This document shows, one piece after another, positions 1 through 8,572 of a stretch of 25,844 nt of DNA. The position numbers and the translations under genes are program-made. The stretch is taken from assembly GCA_000697455.1 (NCBI GenBank), contig JNET01032895.1, forward strand, positions 1 to 25,844, in the 5' to 3' direction. Position 1 is the stretch's first letter, and every line of letters begins with the position of its first letter. Source of the stretch: Basidiobolus heterosporus B8920 (Eukaryota > Basidiobolomycota > Basidiobolomycetes > Basidiobolales > Basidiobolaceae). The notes below the pieces were generated by a model, which did no database searches, had not been told where the DNA came from, and worked only from the letters and a program-made list of their open reading frames with translations.

Positions 1-38
1 AGGTTAAGGTCCCCTAGTAGTATAGGCATAGCATATAA

Positions 39-111
39 GGACTAGTAGCTCAGTGGTTAGAGCACCTTGCTAGGGTTAAGGAGGTCCCAGGTTCAATTTC
101 TGGCCAGACCA
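39..111 (+). tRNA. tRNA-like sequence, anticodon AGG (Pro); probably a tRNA pseudogene or tRNA-derived repeat
   Basis: The 73 nt fold as a cloverleaf. The D arm is intact (GCTC pairs with GAGC). The anticodon stem CCTTG/TAAGG has five pairs including one G-T, and its loop CTAGGGT places AGG at positions 34-36. The T arm has five pairs including one G-T. The A box TAGCTCAGTGG is good, but the B box GGTTCAATTTC carries T where the final invariant CC begins. The acceptor stem GGACTAG/CCAGACC has two mismatches (3:70 and 6:67). This is more decay than expected of a working tRNA, so a pseudogene or SINE-like copy is likelier. It abuts and partly overlaps the reading frame of the copia fragment. 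It lies on the far side of the adapter junction at 618, so it may not belong to this locus. Confidence 0.45.
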
Positions 112-615
112 ATAATTCTCCCCTAATAATCTCAACAGAATAAACCAATCTTTTTGATTTGTGAAGTGTTGGGAAGCTCCAGAACCAATATACCACATCT
201 GAGAATCCTTGTTTGTGGTCATAGATAGTGCAGATATAAATAGTTGGTCACCAGTTGAAGCAGCATTTCCAGATTTAGCCTTCTTTCCTTCTTTTGCTAA
301 TCTTTTCCGGTAATCTTTACTTAAATATCTAGTCCTTTTACAGTGATCACAGTATGTGTTACTTTTCTTCTTATGGTGTTTTGTACCCTTATAGGAAAGT
401 CCTCCATTGCTCAAAAAGGCATTCTCACCTCCTTTTTTGCAGGCACCTGATTTCTGCAAATCTTCATCCAGCAATCTTCCATAAGCATAATTTAGGGTCA
501 AATCTTCAGTTCTGGACTCTAGGGCCATTACCAGGCTCTGAAACTTATCAGGCAGGCTATTCAGGAGTGTAACTATGATATCATCATCTGTGGTAGATAC
601 CCCAATTGATTCCAT
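76..615 (-). mobile_element. Decayed Ty1/copia-type retrotransposon fragment (Gag C-terminus plus start of protease)
   Basis: The 179-codon frame contains the copia Gag signature LLNSLPDKFQSLVMALE (about residues 17-33). A CCHC-knuckle region follows in which two Cys remain (C89, C92), but the His and last Cys positions are both Tyr (Y97, Y102). The aspartic-protease motif has context W-Y-I-x-S-G-A-S at 141-148, and the catalytic Asp position reads Gly (G144). The recognisable copia part ends near the WF at 157-158; the last residues are translated tRNA-like sequence. No LTR, integrase or reverse transcriptase is present. The upstream edge is two bases from a Tn5 mosaic end, so the cut is technical rather than biological. 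The missing residues argue that this copy is dead. The family call is secure; the genomic location is not. Confidence 0.8.
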
Positions 616-617
616 TT

Positions 618-636
618 AGATGTGTATAAGAGACAG
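618..636 (+). other. Tn5 mosaic-end (Nextera adapter) sequence left in the assembly
   Basis: AGATGTGTATAAGAGACAG is a perfect 19/19 match to the Tn5 transposase mosaic end used in tagmentation libraries. It sits exactly between the copia fragment and the following AT-rich DNA. No transposase, resistance gene or second inverted end is nearby, so this is an untrimmed library adapter or chimeric junction rather than a natural Tn5 insertion. Bases 1-617 and 637 onward should be treated as possibly unlinked. Confidence 0.93.
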
Positions 637-1875
637 CAGTAAAATAATCAGTAAAAGTACAACAACATCTTCTTGATACTCAAGGTCACTTCCAATATCA
701 CTATTTTCACTTTCAACAGAAGCTACTGGGGGAATTTATACTAATTGCTCACCAAGCTCAAGCAGGTAACAGGTATTTCTTACCTTTCTGTCTTTTTAAG
801 CATTACAACAGCTATATAGGGGCCTCTAGAAGCATGTGAAAGATATTTCAGACAAATATTGGATTTAATACAAGTTCAACATTTACTTGCTGTTTGTCTT
901 GCAAATTGACCTTTTATCAATGTTATTACATACTAGGTAAAGCTGTTTTACTAATTCAGTTAGTACTGTTAGTACCTAGATGTTGAACAAATATACTTCA
1001 AAATTTAGAAGCTTGGGTAAGGGTTGTCTGACATATGGGTCTTTTATTGCTAATTAATTGTTGTCTGTGGCCTGAAAGTTTTTTGTTGAGGTAAAGAATT
1101 GGAGCAAATCAACCATGGAGAGTGAACTTGGTAGTGATGTTGAATTACAAAAATCCAAAAAAACCCGATATTCGTTCTGACTGCATTTGGGTATTCTTGT
1201 AATACTACTGTGAACATGCATGCTACAAGCAAATATAGTGCTCTTCAAATTGCTATTCACATACGATTAGGAACTGTTTCTAGTATAATTCATGGGATAA
1301 TATTGATCACCTTTCATTGAGAAATTCACATGGCTCAATATAGATAATTCCTAAGTTTCTTCCATCCAATGAAGGATTTACTAGCAGTTCATATTCATGA
1401 AGAATATCATTCAGGTTAATTCAAAAATGTGTACCGCACTCAAGAAAGTCAACTTGATTATTGTGAAACCCAAGTATCAAGAGATTTCCTGAAAAAGATG
1501 AAAGCATGACCGATGTCCAATGAATTTCGCGGATGCGGAAAACGAATTCAATGGGAATATTTCGCAGATACTAGTTTAGGTACCTAATGGAGCGGTGTTG
1601 AGTGACTCGAAAAATCAACCTTGCGGGCAGTGCGTCGACTTGTACCAGTGGATATCCCCTCGTACACAATCACCATTCGTTGGATTGGTGGGGGTCAACT
1701 TCACCCCATCTCGAAGAAATCAATAAAGCTGCCTGGTTGGGTTTAACATCTGTATCTCTTTTATTCACTACCTTCCTTTGTATTTCTAGACCTACTTGAA
1801 GAGATTCCTTATTTCTATTATTGTTAAAGCTCTGGAAGCTGATTTTTTACATAAGACATCTCGATTTATTGAATT
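637..1875. other. AT-rich region with no recognisable gene
   Basis: Open frames here are at most about 68 codons. The longest two (1054-1260 minus, 1602-1799 plus) begin at GTG, not ATG, and show no family resemblance. I see no tRNA, clear repeat or splice-linked exon chain. The last part presumably contains the promoter of the gene starting at 1876. Confidence 0.5.
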
Positions 1876-3338
1876 ATGTTACAAAGGCCCAGGTTCAATT
1901 CCTATACCGATCATTCACATCCATTTCCAGTCATAGAGGAGCATGGTTTTATTAAACATGAGTACTCCAAGCAACACCGTAAATCGAGTGACTTCAAGAA
2001 TATCCCTTCCATCCCTTCCATCCCTTCCCCGGTAGATATAATCAAGAATGATGGGAACTTGACACTCGGCCGAAAATCTTCGAAAATTCGGAGGTTCTCC
2101 GCCATACTAAACAAAAAATTTCAACGTAATCGGCTGAGCCGGGAACAAATCTCTCCTCCAATTCTCATTACCTCTAGCTCACTCATACAAACCACTCCTA
2201 TCCAAAAGCCGGCCAAAGAGCTTGTTCATCTAGAGAGGTCAATGAGTACCCATCTATGTTACACACATTCCTCAAGTCAACCACATGGCACTGGTCAACT
2301 GTCAAGACAATCATCTAAGAGCAGTACTAATACACAACCAAGTGAAAGAAATCATTCTCGTCTGGAGTCTCAGAATTTCATGAGACATCGTGGGTTTCTT
2401 TCTGGTGGCTCCCTTTCATCGTTTACCTCTAGTGGATCTAGCGATAAACACTCCAGCATTGGGACTTACACTAAAGAAAAGTACCAGTCGTCTACTTACT
2501 GTGGTTCAGTCGTCAATGATTGGGAGGAGAAATGTTCTAGCGGTCAGTCAAATTATAATCAGGACAATGCTGAAGTCATTTCTTCAGCCATGACGAAATG
2601 GGAGGAAGCAGCACTAGCACAACGTGAGGCACCAAGTTCGCATGAGTATGCGATAATGCGGAATACTTCGCCCCCGTATCGTCACTCAGGTTCATGCTGC
2701 TTTTCCGAACCCATCAAATGGATCGATGTGAAATCCAACGAACGAGCCGTGTCAGATTATGGTTCTTCTTCTTACAACGACGCTACCCTACCTGGCAGAT
2801 ACTCTCGTCAGTCTTCATCCATCGACACCGTGAAGAGTAGACGTCGTGAAGCTGTCGTATATGCAAAAGAATCTGAAGATTACCAGCGGGTTTTTTCTCC
2901 TGGGTGCTTCGTATCGGCCTGTCCAGAAGAAGGTACTTTGACTAAAATTATGTTGTTTCACTTTCAATGTCTGATGTGTATATCATAGCTTCAATTCTTA
3001 AATATTTATCCACTCTCTCCACACTCAATTCATCGACTGCTGTGCACCCTCTAGACATTGATTTTGTGGAGAAGGACAACTTCTCGGCCATTGCTGAAGT
3101 GGAGGAGGAGGAGGATGAGGAGTTGTATGCAGATGAGGGAGAAGAATCGTGTCAACATTCCATCTTTGACCTTTACGACTATGAAAGCGATGAAGAAGCA
3201 GAAGTAGAAAGTAAATTGTTGCCTCGATCTAAGGCCGTTGAGGAGTCAATACAATGTGACCAAGAGTCCAATACAAGCAGTACCTCACTAACCGAATTAA
3301 TTGAAAAGTTGAATAGAATATCAACGACCATCAGTTAA
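1876..3338 (+). CDS. Uncharacterised Ser-rich protein with acidic C-terminus (two exons)
   Basis: Exons are 1876-2932 and 2989-3338, with a 56-nt intron (donor GGTACTTTG, acceptor ATCATAG; phase 1), giving about 467 aa. I do not recognise the family. The N-terminal half is rich in Ser, Thr, Gln and His. It carries a short PSI repeat (residues about 45-51, from a 9-bp DNA repeat) and a basic patch around RKSSKIRRF (about 66-74). Many R-x-x-S sites and a W-E-E doublet (about 216 and 237) follow. The second exon contains an acidic run (VEEEEDEELYADEGEE) and ends in a short amphipathic segment, LTELIEKLNRI. There is no signal peptide, transmembrane helix or catalytic motif. The composition suggests a disordered, possibly phosphorylated regulatory protein, which is inference. 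The open frame is long and the intron keeps it open, so coding is likely. Confidence 0.65.
2006..2032 (+). repeat. 9-bp tandem repeat inside the orphan gene
   Basis: Three copies of a CCTTCCATC-like unit encode Pro-Ser-Ile, Pro-Ser-Ile, Pro-Ser-Pro. The period is a multiple of three, so copy-number change would keep the frame. Confidence 0.7.
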
Positions 3339-3545
3339 ATGGAATCTGATAATTTAACTTTCCATTGATCTGATTCGATGAATTCCGGAAGTTTCAAGAT
3401 CATTTACCCCTTGCTTTACATAAATGGTGTCTTTGTGTATATTCCTTTGGTAAAGATCATCCGGGTATAACATTGAGCAATTGATTCCCTTGATACCCAT
3501 TTCCTCACCCACTACACAACCCGATAACAACATCCAGTTCTATAT

Positions 3546-3599
3546 CTCTACCTCTACCTCTACCTCTACCTCTACCCTTACCCCTACCTCTACTCCCAC
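3546..3599 (+). repeat. Hexanucleotide CTCTAC microsatellite, about nine units
   Basis: Five exact CTCTAC units are followed by degenerate units (CCTTAC, CCCTAC, CTCTAC, TCCCAC). The tract lies about 200 bp downstream of the stop at 3338. It is pyrimidine-only apart from one A per unit. It is too short and variable to be telomeric. Confidence 0.85.
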
Positions 3600-4294
3600 T
3601 TGTGCATCTATTTCTACGTCTTCTATCGATGCTAGCTTCCTGGGTGATGAATAGAGTTAGGAATGTGTCAAATGATCTATTGGATAAAAAAGGTTAACTC
3701 TCGTTTAATAGAAATTCCGATTGCTTATCTCTCATTATTCCTATTTGGTCCCATATTTATCTCTAGTGACTTCATGATTCTCAGATGAGCAGCCGCCAAT
3801 GATCTAAGATGACTAATTATGGGTGAAGTCATCGATACTTGCAATTCTCGGTGCCAAGTCATTAGACCAAGTCTTTACCAAGACCTAATCTAATCATTGT
3901 TGTACGTGGTACGTGATGTGCGATATGTGGCGATGCAACACAAACTTGAGAAGAGGCGGTATAAGACACACTGAGGCTCAATATGGCGAATGTGTGCAAT
4001 GTTTATCCGGTTTACTAAGACCAATTAGTAATCTACACCATCCAGTCTATGTCACACACCAGCATAGACGTTGCCATAGTCATTACCATAGCCGTACTCA
4101 TAAACATAGGCCTTACCGCGGTTGAGATTGCTACGAAGACCAAGGCTATCTTGTCATCTCTAGGCAGGTTTCTTTCGCAGAGAGTTCCACCAATTTGGAA
4201 GATGGATGACCATTGCGCTTGGACAGTTTTGTTTTGGTCGATAGCGATGGATAGAAAATTCGCGGGATCAAAGAATTTCCTGAATGAATTAACT
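3600..4294. other. Intergenic DNA with one doubtful small ORF (4049-4309, +)
   Basis: The only ATG-initiated frame of note encodes 86 aa. A hydrophobic stretch near its start (about residues 8-25, VAIVITIAVLINIGLTAV) could be one membrane helix. No homologous family is recognised and no intron connects it to a longer gene. It could be a small membrane protein or chance. The rest of the stretch shows nothing further. Confidence 0.3.
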
Positions 4295-4347
4295 AATATG
4301 GAAGTATGAAGGTAGTGATGAGCAAATATGGAAGTATGAAGGTAGTG
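4295..4347 (+). repeat. Direct repeat: 23-bp unit twice at 30-bp spacing
   Basis: Bases 4295-4317 recur identically at 4325-4347 (AATATGGAAGTATGAAGGTA, then GTG). The second copy is followed by diverged sequence. A 96-codon ATG frame (4306-4596, +) runs through it but resembles no family I know. Confidence 0.8.
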
Positions 4348-4607
4348 GTTAACAAATATTTACCAAATGTGGGTAAGCCTGATGGTTTGGATTTTCCAAG
4401 GCATATGCAGCGTTTCCTCGGATCTAGGTTTGTTTCCGATCTCTGTCGGGTGAATAATTTAGTCAGCATAATCACTTACGCGTGGATAGAGCTTCCTTTG
4501 CTCGAGTGCCGATCGACCAATTACCGAGTGAACGATTTATTTGGCAAACAGATCATAAGTTGGCCGAATCGTTACCAAATAATCACCACCAGATAATGTT
4601 ATCAAAT

Positions 4608-4637
4608 GATGCTTACTGATGCTTACCGATGCTTACC
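4608..4637 (+). repeat. 10-bp tandem repeat GATGCTTACY, three units
   Basis: GATGCTTACT, GATGCTTACC and GATGCTTACC lie head to tail, about 30-60 bp upstream of the TATA box of the DUF1769 gene. They could be a promoter element array or simple slippage; nothing in the sequence decides. Confidence 0.7.
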
Positions 4638-4665
4638 AGATTGTAGTCATCAAATTGGGACAAAG

Positions 4666-4672
4666 TATAAAA
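4666..4672 (+). promoter_or_regulatory. TATA box of the DUF1769 gene
   Basis: TATAAAA lies 67 bp upstream of the ATG at 4739. A pyrimidine-rich stretch (CATCCTTTTTCTTTACC) follows, typical of a fungal core promoter leading into the start site. Confidence 0.55.
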
Positions 4673-4738
4673 TCAGCCTGATCTTGGCATACCATCCCTC
4701 ATCCTTTTTCTTTACCTCAGTATCAGTATTATTCGAAT

Positions 4739-5711
4739 ATGGTCCTTAAAGTTAGTGTTGGCCCAACCTACGACAATCTTAGTGTCATTAAAGTGAATGA
4801 TGACTTCCACCCATTTCTAATCGATTCGCCGGAGTTCGTGGGACGTGTGACTATCCGTATCAAGGATTTCAATGGTATTACTCCGGATGGCTCAGCTCCT
4901 ATCAAAAACAGTGATTACTTCCATCATCACAACCGTCGCTTCTCTATGCATGTTGAGGGAAGATTCAAGAAGCTGGTCAGTGCTGAGGACATCTGGTTCG
5001 GTACTGACTTTGACCGAAAGGTAGGCACATCTCTCTCTGATTGAGCCATTCTCAAGCCGACTAATCCTTATCCTTTCATTAGATTCCTATTCCTGAAGTC
5101 TTTTGGATGGGTCTAAAAGCCGCACAATATATTGATCCTGCTATGGAAACTAATGATACTACCGATAAACCATGGATTCTTAGCCCCTATATCTGTGCCA
5201 TTAATGCCTTTGCAGCCTGGCCTGCGCCTTCAGAAGATCCTAATCCAGATCCCAATGTAAGTTCGCTCGTAATATCAATTCATTCAAACTAGAAGACCGA
5301 ACTGATCTTGGAATTCTTTCACAGGACCCAAATTTCGAGAAAACCTTAGGACCCTGGAAATGGGGTGGGGAGAACAGATTAGAAGAGCACAATTCATACA
5401 TCACAGGCGAGGATATGTCGGTTGCAAAGCGTCGTAAACATTTCTTCGATATCAATGTTCGTCGAGAATTCAAGTTCAACACCAACGAAGTGTTTGCTTT
5501 CGATTTCTTTGCACCACATATGGACTTCAATACTTTTAATGTAAAGCTTGGTCTCTCGATTAACGTGGAGAAGTACATCGATAACCACCCTATTCGTTAT
5601 ACTTGTCGCTCCAAAGATGGGGATATCGTCTACTTTGTGTTGCAATTCGACCAAGTTCATGATCCCAATCACCCAGAGGCACACAAACACTTCTCGTTCT
5701 TCGGGCATTGA
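4739..5711 (+). CDS. DUF1769 family protein (three exons)
   Basis: Exons are 4739-5020, 5083-5256 and 5325-5711, all phase 0. The introns are 62 nt (branch GACTAAT) and 68 nt. The product is 280 aa. The layout fits the fungal DUF1769 family: an N-terminal V-S-x-G-P-x-Y-D motif, the middle segment ending FGTDFDRK, a D-P-A-x-x x-D-K-P segment in exon 2, and the C-terminal KRRKHFF ... FAFDFFAPHMDFNTF ... YFVLQF. The biochemical role of this family is unknown to me; there is no signal peptide or TM segment, so it is probably cytosolic or nuclear. It is convergent with the CPD1-like gene (139 bp between stops). Confidence is high for the gene and family, with no functional claim. Confidence 0.88.
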
Positions 5712-5850
5712 TCTGTACATCCCCTTTTACTTACTATACATTGCTAATGTAGACGAATTATACTTCCAATTATCAACTGGCTACAGTATTATAGATATTA
5801 TAGATAATAATTCCATTTAATGAAAATAAATTACTCAAGTTCACAAAATA

Positions 5851-6465
5851 CTAGTCAGTATTTGAGGTTGGTAATCCTCCGTTTAGCTCTATTTCAGCAA
5901 TTACTTGCCATTCCCGAGGTTCCCCTTCAGTATTAACCACCAAGATTCTATCCACGTCGAAACTAAGCTCTTGAATGACCAGATCATTGCTGTCCATTTC
6001 TCCCATTTTCCCCATTTTTTCTCGAATATTCAACCTTTCTGAATGGGTGAAATCACCGTAGACCAGGCTTAAGTGAGGAAAGTACACTGGCTCCAGTTTT
6101 TTCTCGAATATTTCTCTTGCAAGTTGGTTAGCTTCTCTTAAGGTTTTGGTACTCGAGTTATTTGCTACTTTCCAAAGTACGCACTGAAAGTACGCTTCGC
6201 CAACTGCTATTTGGTCCAATTCCAAGTGGATTTTGTTTACCTTAAGTTTAGTAGTCAACTCTCGAGTTTTTTCAATTACTTCTTCAGCTGAGGCTTCGAT
6301 AGCGCCTAGAAGTGTAACGTGTGGTTGGAAATTAGGGGAACTGAACGTCTTTGAAGCTGTCGTAATAAGTGTTTGAAGTAAATTGCTCACTGGAGACTCG
6401 GTTTTGGGACTAAGCCATAAGGAGTAACCCTTGAAGGAGCTTGAGTTGTAAAGTTCCTTAGGCAT
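5851..6465 (-). CDS. CPD1: 2',3'-cyclic-nucleotide 3'-phosphodiesterase (CPD1-like 2H phosphoesterase)
   Basis: This is an intronless 204-aa protein. Two H-x-[S/T] motifs mark the 2H phosphoesterase fold: H49-V-T51 (in FQPHVTLLGAI) and H131-L-S133 (in FPHLSLVYGDF). Spacing and length fit fungal CPD1 enzymes. Known members hydrolyse ADP-ribose 1'',2''-cyclic phosphate, a by-product of tRNA splicing, to ADP-ribose 1''-phosphate and also act on nucleoside 2',3'-cyclic phosphates. Both catalytic His/Thr-Ser pairs are intact, so activity is expected. There is no targeting signal. The ATG at 6465 is the first in frame and directly precedes the conserved S-L-W-L segment, so the start is secure. The gene is divergent from the chitin deacetylase. 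Confidence 0.9.
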   Translation of the reverse strand: MPKELYNSSSFKGYSLWLSPKTESPVSNLLQTLITTASKTFSSPNFQPHVTLLGAIEASAEEVIEKTRELTTKLKVNKIHLELDQIAVGEAYFQCVLWKVANNSSTKTLREANQLAREIFEKKLEPVYFPHLSLVYGDFTHSERLNIREKMGKMGEMDSNDLVIQELSFDVDRILVVNTEGEPREWQVIAEIELNGGLPTSNTD

Positions 6466-6997
6466 ATTTCAATAACGAACAGTATTCAGTATTGGCTATA
6501 GGGTATCGGTTGAAATAAGCTGTCCAGCCTAAACGTAACACTGATTGAAGTTTGTCCTCTAGCATGCAATTATTAAACCATTTTTGCTTATTCATATTCC
6601 ACTTTTAAGCTGATAAATAATCAGTAATATCTATTTTTGAATATCGCTCATGATTGGCGTCTATATCGGAAGTCGAAAGCTATTCTAAGCAGGGCTTTGA
6701 AGCTCAAGGGTGGCTAGACCAATTAAGACAAAAGCCTACCCAATCGACCTAAATCAAATCTGGGACTACTTGTAGATTGTTGTTTAGTAGTCAGAGTTAG
6801 GGTTATCAATGGACTTTTGGGAAACTATGGAGTGGACTCGGTTTGAAAAGGAAAATAAATCACAAGTGAATGGGGTGTTTACAGACGTGAACGTACTGTT
6901 GACAAAAATGGCTTTATCGTAAAAAAAATCCCCCATAAGAAGCACATCGCGATCCAATACAAAAAGGCCAAGATGTCGGTTTTTTGAGGTTGTCCTT
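6466..6997. promoter_or_regulatory. Divergent intergenic promoter region between CPD1 and chitin deacetylase
   Basis: This 532-bp region carries both start regions. Near the deacetylase end it has GCCAAG (6967-6972), which matches the PacC consensus GCCARG. It overlaps a short upstream ATG frame, ATG TCG GTT TTT TGA (6973-6987), ending 10 bp before the deacetylase ATG. No canonical TATA box is seen at the usual distance. Apparent ORFs on the minus strand here are antisense shadows. Confidence 0.4.
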
Positions 6998-8417
6998 ATG
7001 TTTTGGAAAACTTCCCTGATTCTCGGGTGCGCGGTAGTCGCATCTGTCGCCAAAGAATGCGTCCCTTATAACTCCCCTTATGACTTCCAAGTCGGATACC
7101 CACCAGTATGGAAAACGCCTGACCAAAGTTCGTTCAACACTCCAGAGTTCCAGAAGGTTTACCACTCCATCGATTGGAGTCAGGTTCCCAACATCAAGCC
7201 TAGGGTTATGAATGCTGCTGGTCAATGGACCCAACCATATCCATCCAGCGATCCTGACTGTTGGTGGACATACAGCGGTTGTACCACCCCTAAACATAAG
7301 AATCTCAAACCGGATGTCACTACATGCCCTGAGCCTGATACATGGGGCTTGACTTTCGACGGTGGACCTAACTGCACACAAAGCCAATTCTATGACTTCC
7401 TGAAGGCCAACAACCAAAGAGCCACCATGTTCTACATCGGCTCGAACGTTGCTGATTGGCCCATACAAGCTAAACGTGGTATCGAAGATGGTCACCACAT
7501 CTGTGTTCATACATGGTCTCATCCATACATGACCACGTTGACCAACGAAGGGGTTGTGGCCGAATTTTACTACACCATGAAGGCCATCAAAACCGTGCTT
7601 GGCGTTACTCCTACTTGTTGGCGTCCAGTAAGTATACCTCTAACTGGAATGATTTGTCATGTCCGAACTAACTTTTTCCCTCCACTTCTTTCTATTCTAG
7701 CCTTATGGTGATATCGATGATCGTATTCGCGCTATTGCCAAGGGGATGGGATTAACTAGTATTCTCTGGCATCTGGATACAGATGATTGGAATGTGGAAC
7801 CTGAAGGCCACGAACCTGCATCTGTTATCGACAAAAGGTTCCAGAGTTTCGTGGATATGGGACTGAACGGTACCTTCGCTCGCTCGGGCACCATTGTCTT
7901 GGAGCATGAATTGAACAACGGTACTATGTCTTTGGCTGAAGAGTGGTATCCCAAGATTACACAGGCTTTCAAGCATGTTGTTCCTGTTGCCACATGTATG
8001 AACATCACCACCCCATACGTCGAAAAAGAATACACCTATCCTGATTTTGCTCAATATATCAGCGGTGATCACGCTGGAGATGTCTTAAAAAATGCTACCC
8101 ACCAAGAATCCACTTCTTACTCTTCCACTTCAACCAGTACTGATTCCTCTGCCTCTACTTCAGCCAGCACTGATTCCTCTGCCTCTACTTCAGCCAGCAC
8201 TGATTCCTCTGCCTCTACTTCAGCCAGCGCTGGCTCCTCTGCCTCAACCAGCACCGATTCTGACGAGTCCAAATCTGCCACAAGTACTTCTGGTAGTAAA
8301 GATGCCTTAAAAACACACAAATCCAGCAGTTCTGGTGACAAACAGTTCGATGCTACTAGAAAGATTGCTAGTCTCACCCTAGTCGTACTCGGTTTAACTG
8401 GTGCTTTATTGGCCTAA
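6998..8417 (+). CDS. Chitin deacetylase (CE4/NodB), secreted, GPI-type, with an altered metal-binding motif
   Basis: Exons are 6998-7627 and 7701-8417, with a 73-nt intron (phase 0, CTAAC branch); 448 aa. A signal peptide covers residues 1-18 (cleavage near SVA/KE). The NodB domain spans about 110-290. Motif 1 reads T-F-D121-G122-G-P, where the family has a second Asp as metal ligand. The other motifs are intact: H171-T-W-S-H175, R209-P-P-Y-G-D214 (across the intron), D236-T-D-D-W and L-E-H279-E. A Ser/Thr/Ala-rich stalk with 10-residue repeats follows, then a C-terminal hydrophobic tail ending LTGALLA, as in GPI-anchored wall proteins. Family members convert chitin to chitosan at the cell surface. 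With G122, the zinc site loses one ligand, so activity may be weak or lost; that is inference. A 5-codon upstream ORF may temper translation. Confidence 0.9.
8139..8258 (+). repeat. 30-bp coding minisatellite in the deacetylase stalk
   Basis: Three near-identical 30-bp units (8139-8168, 8169-8198, 8199-8228) are followed by a degenerate fourth. Each encodes a TDSSASTSAS-type decapeptide. Period-30 repeats keep the frame and probably set stalk length between the anchor and the catalytic domain. Confidence 0.85.
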
Positions 8418-8572
8418 ATCCTTCAATTTCATTCCTGTCATCATTGCCTTCCTCATCTTTACCCTCATCCCTACCCTCACCGCCATTACATTAATTTAGA
8501 ATCTTGGGAAGCAACGAACTAATAAAGTCGCCATGTTGTCTATTTCACGACGGAAGCTATTTAAATGGAATT

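Noticed and set aside
1050-1260. Two overlapping minus-strand frames of 60-68 codons
   Set aside because: Low-complexity AT-rich context, no family features, and the longer frame starts at GTG rather than ATG.
1602-1799. 65-codon plus-strand frame before the orphan gene
   Set aside because: Begins with GTG, has no in-phase splice link to the next gene and no recognisable motif.
3546-3599. CTCTAC tract considered as a telomere-like or CRISPR-like repeat
   Set aside because: Units are 6 bp with no spacers, are imperfect and lie internally; a simple microsatellite explains it.
8092-8377. Repetitive frames LPLLQPAL (plus) and VEAEESVLAE (minus) over the deacetylase stalk
   Set aside because: They are alternative-frame shadows of the 30-bp stalk repeat, whose true frame continues a conserved NodB protein.
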